Source: Bacteroidota bacterium
GTDB taxonomy: Bacteria; Bacteroidota; Bacteroidia; Chitinophagales; Chitinophagaceae
DNA: 64,000 nucleotides
NCBI GenBank assembly: GCA_016706595.1
Contig: JADJJH010000002.1
Span: forward strand, 868,001 to 932,000
Reading direction: 5' to 3'
Notes under the pieces: generated by a model
The model's database searches: none
Told to the model about the DNA's origin: nothing
What the model saw: only the letters and a program-made list of their open reading frames with translations
Translations under genes and position numbers: made by a program
Shown: positions 55,602 through 64,000 of the stretch, piece after piece
Layout of the letters: each line of letters starts with the position of its first letter
How positions within the stretch are numbered: position 1 is the stretch's first letter

Positions 55602-56525
55602 CTAATCTTGTAATGTAAAATTCTTAGGAATCGTAAACGGGAAATCAACTTCAATATCAAATTCAGCTTTATTAATATCCATATCTAATTGAATCGCGCC
55701 CTTCAAATCTAAGATAGTATACTGTCGTTGCACCGGTAAAAAACGAAGTCCAATGGGTTGATATTGATTCATCACAATAAGTAATGAACTTGTAGTTGTA
55801 GATCGAGCCGTTTGTAGTTGAATTTGCTTTAACGTGCTGTCTTCTTTTGTGTAAGTTAATTGCGAAGTATAATCGATCCCCTTAATGAAAATATTAGCCA
55901 AAGGTCCTAATACTTTTATGTCAGTGATTGTGCCGTCTGTGGCTATAGCATTCCCCAAAATGAGTTCTTGCAAAGTGCTAAAATCAACTTGTAAATTAAT
56001 TAGTTTTTGAATGTCTTTATATGAATATAAATACTGTTTTTTATTCATTCGCTCAAAGGCTTTTACACTATCTGGTGTAATTAATGCACGAGCCACTTCC
56101 CCAATAATCGGCGCATTTATACTTGCCCAAATCACACTATCTTTTTTAATTCGAAAATGAATATTGAAATTCTGCTTTTCAGTTTCTGATTCAAAATGCA
56201 TTTTGGCTTTACATTGAAAAGTGGTGTAGTTTATTTTCTTTGTGTTGATTAAGCGATTGGCATAGGCAGTATCTGGTGTCAATACAATTAAACTTTCTTT
56301 TTTTATAGTGGGGAGTGAATCGCTTTTTGAGATTGTATTTTTAAGTTCACTTACCTTGTCTTGCTTTTTTTCAATCTTGTTTTCTTTCCTTTCTATTTTC
56401 TTTTCTGTTCTATTTTCTTTACGGGTTTCCTTTTTCTTATTCTTAATAAAAAATGGACGAATCATATTACAACTATCAAATAAAATGACAGACGAAATAA
56501 GGGTAATCGTAAAAAGTTTATTCAT
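55602..56525 (-). CDS. DUF4292 family lipoprotein (LolA-like)
   Basis: 307 residues from the ATG at 56525. Signal peptide with lipobox (LFDSCNMIRPF). A Lys/Glu-rich low-complexity segment (about 29-60) follows, then a LolA/LolB-like domain (about 90-305: FQCKAKMHFESETEKQNFNI, VIWASINAPIIGEVARALI). The start overlaps the end of the upstream TPR gene by 8 bases. In other Bacteroidota this gene follows the same TPR lipoprotein, a context I recall. Confidence 0.85.
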   Translation of the reverse strand: MNKLFTITLISSVILFDSCNMIRPFFIKNKKKETRKENRTEKKIERKENKIEKKQDKVSELKNTISKSDSLPTIKKESLIVLTPDTAYANRLINTKKINYTTFQCKAKMHFESETEKQNFNIHFRIKKDSVIWASINAPIIGEVARALITPDSVKAFERMNKKQYLYSYKDIQKLINLQVDFSTLQELILGNAIATDGTITDIKVLGPLANIFIKGIDYTSQLTYTKEDSTLKQIQLQTARSTTTSSLLIVMNQYQPIGLRFLPVQRQYTILDLKGAIQLDMDINKAEFDIEVDFPFTIPKNFTLQD

Positions 56526-58251
56526 AGTAAATACCCTCATTTATTTTTTTTAGTAATAACGGACTTTGTTCGCCCAATTCTTTTGCTTTTAACCAGTTTA
56601 GTTTTGCTTTCTCTACTTCATTTAATTTATAATACACATCACCAAGATGTTCATATAAAGTGCCATCGCCTTGTCCGTCGGCATCAATCGATTTTTGTAT
56701 ATAAATTAATGCCTCTTTATAATTTCCCTGTTGGAATAGTATCCACCCGTAAGTATCTAAAAACGATTTTGATTGAGGTTGAAGCATTAATGATTTTTTC
56801 GACATTTGTTCAGCAATCTCTAATTTTTCTTTTCTTAAGGAAAGATAATAGGCATAGTTGTTTAAGGTCGATGCTTCATTGGGTTGCAAGATCAAGGCAG
56901 CTTCAAAACAGCTATCGCTTTTTGAAAATAATTTAGCTGTATTGTAGGCATCCCCAAGAGATGATAAAACTTGTGTATTCAACAAGTCATTATCACTTTT
57001 GCTGTCGGCTGCTTTTTCAAGCCAAACGATGGCACTATCTGTTTGTTTTAATTGCAAATGCGATATGCCGGCATAAAAAGAGGGGACTGCATTATTAGGG
57101 AAGAGGTTTTGGCATTTTTTGCTATAATAAATTACGCTATCATGAAGTTGGGATTCAGAAAATATGCTGATGATTTGGCTCCAAGTATTGAATTTGTGTT
57201 CGTTGAATACTAGAAGTTTTTGGTAGGCTTTTAGTGCTTCATCATTTTTTTTTGAAAAATATAAAACATCGGCATACAATGATAATGCGTCTTGATTCGT
57301 TGGCGATTCGTCGGAAATAATTTTAGCCATGCCAATAATCTCTTCACGTTCTAAACTATCACTTTCTAATTTTCGAAGGGTTGGTAAAATGATAGCTATC
57401 TTTTTTTCGACATCTAAATTTTTATTTCCCATTACCAATTTCATGTATTGATTATAGCCGGGTTTGTTTTCGCCATCCAAATAATATCTTGCCAAAGCAA
57501 CTTGTGCCATAGGGTCATAAGGGTATTCTTTTTCAATTTGAGTATAGATTTCTTTAGCCTTTTCACTTTGATTATTTTCTTCGTAAATATCGGCTATCAT
57601 GATATCATATTTCGGTGTACCGAATTCATTTCCCTTTAATTTTCTAATTTCATGTATGGCTGAACTATAATCGCCCATTCTGAGATATAAATTTTTCTTT
57701 TGGGTAACGATATCTTCATCAAACCCCATTTGTTTTTCAAGCAAATCAAATTCTTGTATGGCTTTCTGATACTCGCTAGTGATCACATGCAAAACGGCCT
57801 TGCCATATCTGTATTCAACTACATTAGGATACTTGCTCAGAATATGCGTATAGGCTTCTTCGGCTTTCTTCGACTTTCGATTAGCCATTAATGTTTTGAT
57901 GTAAAATTCTTCAAAAAAATGATTGTCCTTGTCTAATTTAAATGCCTTCAATGCATTTTTCTCTGCATTTATGCGGTCTGATTTTTGTAATTGTAAGCGA
58001 GCCAAATTATAGTGTGCAGTAGCATTATGTTTGTATTCTTTTATAAAATCATTATATAATGCAATGGCGCTTGGAGCTTCATCTGCAAGTCGAGCGTTTT
58101 CGGCTTGTAAAAATAATTTTAGTTCTTTGGAGGATTTTGCTTTTTGTTGCGTAGATATGGATTCAGTTGAACTCATGGCTACATTACTTACAGATCGACA
58201 CGAGCTATAAAAGAAAGTGGCAAGAATTAGTATGAAAGCTAAAAATCTCAT
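56518..58251 (-). CDS. TPR-repeat lipoprotein
   Basis: 577 residues. Signal peptide with lipobox (FFYSSCRSVSN). About a dozen TPR units follow: SAIALYNDFIKEYKHNATAH, AEEAYTHILSKYPNV, SEKAKEIYTQIEKEYP, EALIYIQKSIDADGQGDGTL. Such proteins act as scaffolds in the envelope. Lies between the nucleotidyltransferase gene (stop adjoining this start) and the DUF4292 gene (8-base overlap), all one operon. Specific partner unknown. Confidence 0.88.
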   Translation of the reverse strand: MRFLAFILILATFFYSSCRSVSNVAMSSTESISTQQKAKSSKELKLFLQAENARLADEAPSAIALYNDFIKEYKHNATAHYNLARLQLQKSDRINAEKNALKAFKLDKDNHFFEEFYIKTLMANRKSKKAEEAYTHILSKYPNVVEYRYGKAVLHVITSEYQKAIQEFDLLEKQMGFDEDIVTQKKNLYLRMGDYSSAIHEIRKLKGNEFGTPKYDIMIADIYEENNQSEKAKEIYTQIEKEYPYDPMAQVALARYYLDGENKPGYNQYMKLVMGNKNLDVEKKIAIILPTLRKLESDSLEREEIIGMAKIISDESPTNQDALSLYADVLYFSKKNDEALKAYQKLLVFNEHKFNTWSQIISIFSESQLHDSVIYYSKKCQNLFPNNAVPSFYAGISHLQLKQTDSAIVWLEKAADSKSDNDLLNTQVLSSLGDAYNTAKLFSKSDSCFEAALILQPNEASTLNNYAYYLSLRKEKLEIAEQMSKKSLMLQPQSKSFLDTYGWILFQQGNYKEALIYIQKSIDADGQGDGTLYEHLGDVYYKLNEVEKAKLNWLKAKELGEQSPLLLKKINEGIYYE

Positions 58252-59259
58252 TTATGATGTAAAGGAATAATCTCCCAGACTTAACTCATCCGGTTTTGAG
58301 TGGCAATCTACATGATTTCCGAGTAATGAATTTGTGATTACAGAATTCTTAACGATTGAATGCTCCCCAATAATGCTTCGACTTAATACGGAATGTTCTA
58401 CTATACTATTTGCTTCAAGTGAAGCATAAGGGCCCACGACTGAATTTTTGATACTTACATTTTCGCCAATGAAACAAGGTTCAATAATGCTGCTATTTTC
58501 GATTTGTGCTGAAGGATGCAAAAGCGTTTCACTTTCACGCTTCATTTCTAATATTCTTTCAAGTGTATACAAGGTAGCGTCTTTATTTCCGCAGTCGAGC
58601 CATTCTTCTACTTGACCTGTGAAAAATTGCACACCTTTTTGTTTCATGTTTTCCATGGCATCAGTAAGTTGATATTCACCTTTTATTTTAATGTCATGAT
58701 CTAAAAGGTATTGCAGTTCAGACTTTAAATTTTCACCATCTTTAAAATAATAAACACCAATAATAGCCAAGTTCGAAACAAACTCTTTTGGCTTTTCAAC
58801 AAATTCAGTAATCATACCATCGGCATTCATTCGTACTACACCAAATGCCGAAGGGTCATCTACTTTTTGCGTCCAGATAATGGCATCTTTAGACGTATCT
58901 ATTTCAAAGGCTGCTTTAAATAAAGTATCGGCAAATGCAATAAATATATTACCATGTAAACATTCGGAGGCGCATAAAATTGCATGGGCAGTACCTAAGG
59001 GAGTATCTTGATAAAATATCTTTCCTTTAGCACCAAATTTTTCGGCAACGGCGATTAAGTTTTGCTCGGCTACCTCTCCAAAAGATCTACTTATGATAAA
59101 GGCAATTTCTTCGATGGGCTGGTCGCAAGTATGGGCAATATCTTCTACTATTCGATGCACCATGGGTTTGCCGGCAATAGGTATTAATGGTTTGGGCGTT
59201 GTAAGTGTATGAGGTCTCATTCTTTTTCCCATGCCTGCCATTGGTATAATAATATTCAT
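58252..59259 (-). CDS. Sugar-phosphate nucleotidyltransferase
   Basis: 335 residues. The N-terminal nucleotidyltransferase domain (1-235) has GMGKRMRPHTLTTPKPLIPI, the nucleotide-binding signature, and FVEKPKEFVSNLAIIGVYYF. The C-terminal part (about 245-335) is a left-handed beta-helix (ENSSIIEPCFIGENVSIKNS). It joins a sugar 1-phosphate to a nucleotide, as in glucose-1-phosphate thymidylyl- or mannose-1-phosphate guanylyltransferases; which sugar is not decided. No gap to the TPR gene; 105 bases after dut. Confidence 0.9.
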   Translation of the reverse strand: MNIIIPMAGMGKRMRPHTLTTPKPLIPIAGKPMVHRIVEDIAHTCDQPIEEIAFIISRSFGEVAEQNLIAVAEKFGAKGKIFYQDTPLGTAHAILCASECLHGNIFIAFADTLFKAAFEIDTSKDAIIWTQKVDDPSAFGVVRMNADGMITEFVEKPKEFVSNLAIIGVYYFKDGENLKSELQYLLDHDIKIKGEYQLTDAMENMKQKGVQFFTGQVEEWLDCGNKDATLYTLERILEMKRESETLLHPSAQIENSSIIEPCFIGENVSIKNSVVGPYASLEANSIVEHSVLSRSIIGEHSIVKNSVITNSLLGNHVDCHSKPDELSLGDYSFTS

Positions 59260-59363
59260 CTTGTTTTGCTTTATTGTCAGTTTTTGAAGGGATAGGTATT
59301 TTGTGTTTGCTTCTTTAACTGCGTTTGTGTTTTATATGATAATTTAAAGTATTTATTTCGAAT

Positions 59364-59792
59364 TTATCCAGTACTGCCAAATCCTTGTTCTCCGCGTTTA
59401 CTTTCATCCAGTGAATCTACCCTTTGCCAAGTAATTTTTTCGTATTTCGCTATAACCATTTGGGCAATTCTGTCGCCATTTTTAATTTCTTGTACTTCAT
59501 CCGATAGGTTGATAAGGATTACCTTTATTTCGCCACGATAATCGCTATCGATAGTGCCTGGCGTATTTAAACAAGTAATACCTTGCTTAATGGCTAGTCC
59601 GCTTCGTGGACGAATTTGTGCTTCGTAGCCATTTGGCAATGCAATTCGCAAACCGGTTGGAACCAATGTACGTTGCATGGGCTGCAAAGTCAGGTCTTCT
59701 TCAAGCGACGCATGTAAATCCATGCCTGCAGCACCATGCGATTGATAAGCAGGTAAGGGTTGCTCACTTTGATTAATTATTTGTATTTGCAA
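59364..59792 (-). CDS. dut: dUTP diphosphatase (dUTPase)
   Basis: Hydrolyses dUTP to dUMP, keeping uracil out of DNA. 142 residues from a TTG at 59792, which gives the family N-terminus [20 protein letters not shown]. All five motifs are present: [33 protein letters not shown] and [11 protein letters not shown] longer frame from a TTG at 59813 is possible, but that TTG sits inside the -7 promoter element (59811-59818). First gene of the dut - nucleotidyltransferase - TPR - DUF4292 row. Confidence 0.93.
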   Translation of the reverse strand: MQIQIINQSEQPLPAYQSHGAAGMDLHASLEEDLTLQPMQRTLVPTGLRIALPNGYEAQIRPRSGLAIKQGITCLNTPGTIDSDYRGEIKVILINLSDEVQEIKNGDRIAQMVIAKYEKITWQRVDSLDESKRGEQGFGSTG

Positions 59793-59810
59793 TGGATAAA
59801 ACTTAGCCGC

Positions 59811-59818
59811 CAAAAATA
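59811..59818 (-). promoter_or_regulatory. -7 promoter element of dut
   Basis: The minus strand reads TATTTTTG, a TAnnTTTG match, with a TTG 16 bases upstream (59835-59837). Transcription would start about 59804-59806, downstream of the TTG at 59813. Confidence 0.5.
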
Positions 59819-60220
59819 ATTCAATTCTACTTCACAAGCTATTATTTTTAACGCTGCCCAGATTTTAGAGAATGCATTGTGCTAAAAGAGACCGCAGAGT
59901 GATTTTGCTTAAGATTTGTACTTGGGTTATAAATTTTCGTTAGAAGTATTCAATGTATAGTGTCCTTCCTATCTTTCAATGGAAATTCAGAATTAAGACG
60001 TAAAACACTATCTGATTTTCCTTACAATGAAAATCTGAACTTCATCAGAATTTACTCAAGGGGGTTCTAAAAACCCATCAGAAGAAGCATGCGAATTTTA
60101 AATTCCGATAGCTATCGGAAGCGTTGAATTTTATCAATAAAGGGTCCCGCACGTGTGGGATTCGCATAACGAAGTATCAGGGGTTTATAGAGCCACCTTC
60201 ATGCTTAGGAATTAGGATTT
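59814..60220. other. Intergenic interval upstream of dut
   Basis: 406 bases with no gene. It holds the dut promoter (59811-59818), an 18-base perfect palindrome (TTCCGATAG and complement, 60103-60120) and the fourth copy of the 3' inverted-repeat element (60063-60194). Confidence 0.65.
60063..60194 (-). repeat. 3' inverted-repeat element, copy 4
   Basis: 132 bases bounded by GGTTCTAAAAACCCATCAGA and the inverted GGCTCTATAAACCCCTGAT. The CATAACGAAGTATCAG-type end faces the GLPGLI gene, whose stop at 60221 is 26 bases away. An 18-base palindrome lies inside. Confidence 0.65.
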
Positions 60221-60991
60221 CTAAATATTGACATACCACAACATCCTCTGTAAAAAATCACCCCATTGCTTCATACTACTTTTTAGTTTTTCATCTAAAC
60301 TTTGGTAATTTATTTTATCACCTTTTATTGGTGGGGTGATTACTTTTTCATCCACTAAAAAATTATCGAATTTAGTTGCGAAGTACGATAAATTTAATCT
60401 TGGCATTACAACACCTAATACCATGCCCGGTAAACCGTTAAATCCTTCTGGGCCACCTTGGGCTAATATGGCATCGGTATAAAAAGCAATGACATACACC
60501 GAGTCCATAATAATGGTTTCGGCACGTCTGCAATTAAAGCCGGCAATCTTGCGGAATTCTTCTGTGATTTTCCATTCATAATTTCGCAGGCTGTCTTTTA
60601 CGAGATAGGTCTTCTCAAATATTTTTTTCTCTGAAGTTGCACTTTTGTTTTCATAATCATTAAATACCATATTTCGGTCGGAAGGAATGCCTGCCATCAT
60701 CATCTTACTTTCACTTATGCCATCCGGTGCAGGCTTATATAAGCTTTGCTTTTCATTAAAAAACAATTCAAAAATATCGGTCTTGTATTTTGGTGTTTGT
60801 TTTTTTAAATTATCGGCCATCGAGCTTGACCCTTGCCCCTTCATCATTTCATCCATCTGCTTATGCATATTCATCTTACGCTCGTAAGTGAGTTTTCCTC
60901 TAAAAACTATAGGCGGTAGTGCAGCTTCGGTTTGTGCAATCAATTGCAAACAACTTAGTACTGCTATAAAAATTAAAATCAGTTTGTTCAT
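60221..60991 (-). CDS. GLPGLI family secreted protein
   Basis: 256 residues from the ATG at 60991, chosen for the signal peptide MNKLILIFIAVLSCLQLIAQ; the longer frame extends into the upstream barrel gene. Family motif GLPGMVLGVVMP (about 211-222), the region that gives GLPGLI its name, and FNCRRAETIIMDSVYVIAFY before it. The family's function is unknown; it typically follows a TonB-receptor-like barrel, as here (29 bases downstream of the barrel stop). Confidence 0.92.
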   Translation of the reverse strand: MNKLILIFIAVLSCLQLIAQTEAALPPIVFRGKLTYERKMNMHKQMDEMMKGQGSSSMADNLKKQTPKYKTDIFELFFNEKQSLYKPAPDGISESKMMMAGIPSDRNMVFNDYENKSATSEKKIFEKTYLVKDSLRNYEWKITEEFRKIAGFNCRRAETIIMDSVYVIAFYTDAILAQGGPEGFNGLPGMVLGVVMPRLNLSYFATKFDNFLVDEKVITPPIKGDKINYQSLDEKLKSSMKQWGDFLQRMLWYVNI

Positions 60992-61020
60992 ATGATATTC
61001 TGTAAAATAATGATTAAAAA

Positions 61021-63858
61021 TTATCGACCCATACGTCGGCGTCCACCGCCCATGCCTCTTGGTGGCCTTGGTGCCGAGCTTTGTGATGCAGCCATAGGAC
61101 CGGTATTGAAATTCCAAACCATACCTATCATCCAATACCTCCCTAAAGTTTGAAAATATCTTTCGGTATTATAATTATTCGTGCTCGTTCTTTCGTATCC
61201 GGTATTCTGATTTAAAATATCATTCATGCTGGCTCGCCATTCTAAATTTTTCTTTGGTAACATGGTATAGGTAATGGCACCATTCCAAATAAACCGATTA
61301 AAACTATTTGCATAGGGTCCTACCGGTGGATTATACATATAGTCGGCATCGGTTTCTAATTCTATATTTTTCGGTAAAGTAATGCTTATAGAAGCCGTTG
61401 GTTCTAAACTGATAAACCTGATATTGCGCGATGCTTGCAAAGTACTCGTAGTGTTATTATAAGTTACATTACAATCTATATTGAAATCAAATTTCTCATC
61501 TTTTGCAAATCGTAAACCTGGTGTAAGCGTAATGTTTTGCGTATTGGTAGTTCCTTTTACATCATTAATAATGTTGGGTGTATGGGCCATACTTCCATTA
61601 ATATTTAATTTCCCTTCTAACGGAGTTTTAGGAATTTTTGCATTGATGCCGCCCCAGATACTTGCATTATAGCCTCCGTTTAAATTTACATACGTAGTTA
61701 CCGTTCTGCCTTGTTCATCAAAGGTGCGATTGGTTGAAATGGCATTAATGCTATTTCCTCCATAAATGCCGGCATATAAACTGCGAGCCGATAAAACCTT
61801 ATAACTGAAATAATTGATATTCACATTTTGATTAAACCCAATTTTTAAATTCGGATTACCAATAATTATATTTAATGGATTTGTATTATCCTGAACAGGT
61901 TGTACTTGCGATATACTTGGATTACGTGTAGAACCACTATAGCTGAAGGTAAACCTACGAAATTGATCAAACTTATAATTGAATCGTAAGGTTGGAAATA
62001 AATTGATTCGATTATAATTGAATTGTTGGTTTCGAATTAAATCTTCTTGTTTAAAAATTGAATATCTTACCTTGCTGCCAACCGTTACATTGTATTTCTT
62101 TTCGGTATACTTTAATTCGGCACCTACTGTATGACTCACCACAGAAAGGTCATATTCGTTACTCAATGAATCAATGAGATCGCTATACTCGGTTCCGCCA
62201 ATGGGTTTCTCAAAGGTTTTTTTGCCTGATTCGCTTTTATCGGATGAAATGCCATACGAAGTTTTTAATAAAATCTTCTTCGCTAAAGGTTCTGTATAGG
62301 TTAAATCTGCACTTAATACATTCGATAAATAATCATCTTCTTTTTGTTGATCAATTACATTACCTAGTAAATTGCCCCCCACCGTAAAAGCATTATTTCC
62401 TTCAAGTTCACCTTCTCCAGTATTTTTTTGATAATTGAAAGAACTATTTAATGAAATGGTTCTTCCTGTTTTTTTGAATTTCTTATTTACTGTCAATGAA
62501 TTATTAATTCTGCTAGTAACCGAGGTATTATTATTTATGGTATTTCTAATACTAATCGGTATTTCATTACTACTTACATTAGCTGTTTGATTCGTTGAGT
62601 ACCAATCGCTAAAACTTAATCTACCACTTAGGTTATAAATAATACTCAAAGAGCTGTCGACGGTAAATTCGTATCTGCCGCTTAAACGATGCGTATTTCT
62701 GCTGCTGTATGAGTAAGTTGTATCGCCGGTTTCAAACGTATTGCCCGGAAACAAATTCTCGGTAAGTGAACGCTCTCTTTTTTCTTTATTGATTCTTCCA
62801 AACGAATAATTGGTATTTAGATGCTGTTTGTTTTCGTTCCATTTATCGGCAAAATGCAAGCCGCCCACATAGGCTTTGGTAATCCCTTCCGGAATTTGTC
62901 CACGCCAATTACTGCCATCATCATCATCGTCCGACATGGTCCACATAAATCCACCATCTTCATCCATTTGCATACCCGAATTACTGCCGGTATACTTGCT
63001 TCTATCTTCCCAACCTAAACCTGTTTTGCCATTACTGCTCATTAAAGCATAGGCACTCATTTGTTGTTTATTTTTAAATCTATTAATCATGGCTTGGTTT
63101 TGCCATCTATCATCGAGTCCGGCCCCTAGTTCTATTTTTCCAAAGGTTCCCCGATTCATATTATCCTTTAGTTTTAAGTTAATCGTTTTCTGTTCTTCCC
63201 CATCATCAAATCCGGTAAAGGTGGCTTGTTCACTTTTTTTATCAAACACTTGTACTTTATCTACCACTTTCGATTGAATATTTTGTGTAGCCACAGTTGG
63301 GTCATCGCCAAAAAATTCTTCACCATCAACTAATACCTTTTCCACTTTCTCACCCATGGCGGTAATTTCTCCTTTTTTATTTACTTGAATGCCGGGCAAC
63401 ACTTTTAAAAGATCTTCAACCATAGCACCTTGTTTTACTTTAAAGCTATCGGCTAAATATTCAAGCGTATCGCCTTTTACTTTAATGCCAGCTTTATTGG
63501 TAATAATTACATTACGTAAAACTTGCCCGCGTTGTAACAAATCATAGTCGCCTAAGTTTTGGATACTATCCGTCTTGTTCAATATAATTTCATCTACAAA
63601 GTCTACATAGTTTGCATGGCCGGTTAGTAAAATATAGGTATCAACAGGTAGCGGACTTAACACAAATTTGCCTTGTTGGTTAGTTCGTGTATGCTTCACC
63701 AAAATAGAATCTGATTTTCGAATGGCTGAAACGGTTGCATACACAACCGGCTTTGCATAAGTAGTATCGAATAGTCTACCCGATAAGCCGGTATTTTGTG
63801 CGAAAGTCAGCGAAGGAATGATAAAAAGGATGATGATTACGAGGTATCGATTTTTCAT
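61021..63858 (-). CDS. Outer-membrane beta-barrel protein (TonB-receptor-like, CarboxypepD-regulatory-like)
   Basis: 945 residues from the ATG at 63858 (signal peptide MKNRYLVIIILFIIPSLTFAQ); the earlier in-frame ATG lacks one. N-terminal carboxypeptidase-regulatory-like domain (about 23-110), plug-like part (GAMVEDLLKVLPGIQVNKKG, KVEKVLVDGEEFFGDDP) and a long OMP_b-brl_3-type barrel. The end is unusual: after the barrel comes a basic Pro/Arg/Gly tail (PRPPRGMGGGRRRMGR) rather than a terminal Phe. Pairs with the GLPGLI gene 29 bases downstream. Confidence 0.9.
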   Translation of the reverse strand: MKNRYLVIIILFIIPSLTFAQNTGLSGRLFDTTYAKPVVYATVSAIRKSDSILVKHTRTNQQGKFVLSPLPVDTYILLTGHANYVDFVDEIILNKTDSIQNLGDYDLLQRGQVLRNVIITNKAGIKVKGDTLEYLADSFKVKQGAMVEDLLKVLPGIQVNKKGEITAMGEKVEKVLVDGEEFFGDDPTVATQNIQSKVVDKVQVFDKKSEQATFTGFDDGEEQKTINLKLKDNMNRGTFGKIELGAGLDDRWQNQAMINRFKNKQQMSAYALMSSNGKTGLGWEDRSKYTGSNSGMQMDEDGGFMWTMSDDDDDGSNWRGQIPEGITKAYVGGLHFADKWNENKQHLNTNYSFGRINKEKRERSLTENLFPGNTFETGDTTYSYSSRNTHRLSGRYEFTVDSSLSIIYNLSGRLSFSDWYSTNQTANVSSNEIPISIRNTINNNTSVTSRINNSLTVNKKFKKTGRTISLNSSFNYQKNTGEGELEGNNAFTVGGNLLGNVIDQQKEDDYLSNVLSADLTYTEPLAKKILLKTSYGISSDKSESGKKTFEKPIGGTEYSDLIDSLSNEYDLSVVSHTVGAELKYTEKKYNVTVGSKVRYSIFKQEDLIRNQQFNYNRINLFPTLRFNYKFDQFRRFTFSYSGSTRNPSISQVQPVQDNTNPLNIIIGNPNLKIGFNQNVNINYFSYKVLSARSLYAGIYGGNSINAISTNRTFDEQGRTVTTYVNLNGGYNASIWGGINAKIPKTPLEGKLNINGSMAHTPNIINDVKGTTNTQNITLTPGLRFAKDEKFDFNIDCNVTYNNTTSTLQASRNIRFISLEPTASISITLPKNIELETDADYMYNPPVGPYANSFNRFIWNGAITYTMLPKKNLEWRASMNDILNQNTGYERTSTNNYNTERYFQTLGRYWMIGMVWNFNTGPMAASQSSAPRPPRGMGGGRRRMGR

Positions 63859-64000
63859 GTATGAATATTTACTTTCTTTTCTTGTTTCATAGAATTCGGC
63901 ATATTGAAATTCATGCATAGATATCAATGTTTGATTTGCTGTATTCCTGATTAGTAAAAGTTGCTAAAAGTCGGCTATTCATATGGTTCAAAGAAAAAGA

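Overview
This is a low-GC bacterial window from the phylum Bacteroidota, most likely a free-living gliding or secretion-competent lineage of the Chitinophagales/Sphingobacteriales kind; genus cannot be told from sequence alone. The markers are gldF/gldG, many proteins with C-terminal type IX secretion (T9SS) sorting domains, a gliding-associated CHU_C C-terminus, GLPGLI, DUF4249 and DUF4292 families, TonB-dependent and related outer-membrane barrels, and promoters of the TAnnTTTG (-7) class.

Layout. 1-6.5 kb (minus strand): the start of a secreted protein running off the left edge, lutA-like, ribH and a membrane TPR protein in one operon, a T9SS protein, then dapF with a nucleoside phosphorylase. 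6.7 kb: tRNA-Cys with promoter and terminator. 6.9-10.4 kb: a very large outer-membrane/SprA-like protein. 10.5-17.5 kb (plus): a LytS/LytTR two-component pair, then three T9SS cargo genes (arylsulfotransferase-like, a starch-binding-like Ig-fold protein, CotH kinase plus lamin-tail). 17.5-18.3 kb: a gene-free repeat nest. 18.3-28.7 kb (minus): ndk, then a duplicated module of [small T9SS protein + fiber-like secreted protein] separated by a small basic secreted protein, then a choice-of-anchor-L/CHU_C protein. 28.9-38 kb (plus): gldF-gldG, paaZ, a RES-Xre toxin-antitoxin pair, tRNA-Leu(CAA), a DUF1415 protein, a TolB-like propeller and an M28-PDZ peptidase. 38-41.7 kb (minus): a TonB-dependent receptor and an Omp28-like lipoprotein. 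41.7-55.6 kb (plus): an ABC-F ATPase, a DPP-IV-like peptidase, a broken VOC gene, a DUF4249 lipoprotein, trxB, a cytochrome-like/propeller lipoprotein, mnmA, a lipoprotein, a T9SS subtilase and a GT87-like membrane protein. 55.6-63.9 kb (minus): dut - nucleotidyltransferase - TPR lipoprotein - DUF4292, then a barrel protein with a GLPGLI partner.

How it works together. Housekeeping (ribH, dapF, ndk, dut, trxB, mnmA, two tRNAs) alternates with an envelope and secretion programme. At least seven genes are probable T9SS cargo, and gldF/gldG belong to the gliding apparatus often found with T9SS. No core T9SS machinery (porV, sprA proper, gldKLMN) is in the window.

The most notable signals are non-coding. 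A family of 114-143 bp inverted-repeat elements occurs four times, each time 4-26 bases 3' of a stop codon and in the same orientation relative to that gene. A different 175 bp inverted repeat starts one base after the RES toxin stop codon. A roughly 1.2 kb near-identical duplication joins the two fiber modules, and in one copy the small T9SS gene is frameshifted. Three further intergenic repeat types are clustered at 17.5-18.3, 45.8-46.0 and 48.7-48.9 kb. I did not find CRISPR arrays, intact insertion sequences or a recognisable defence island beyond the RES-Xre pair.
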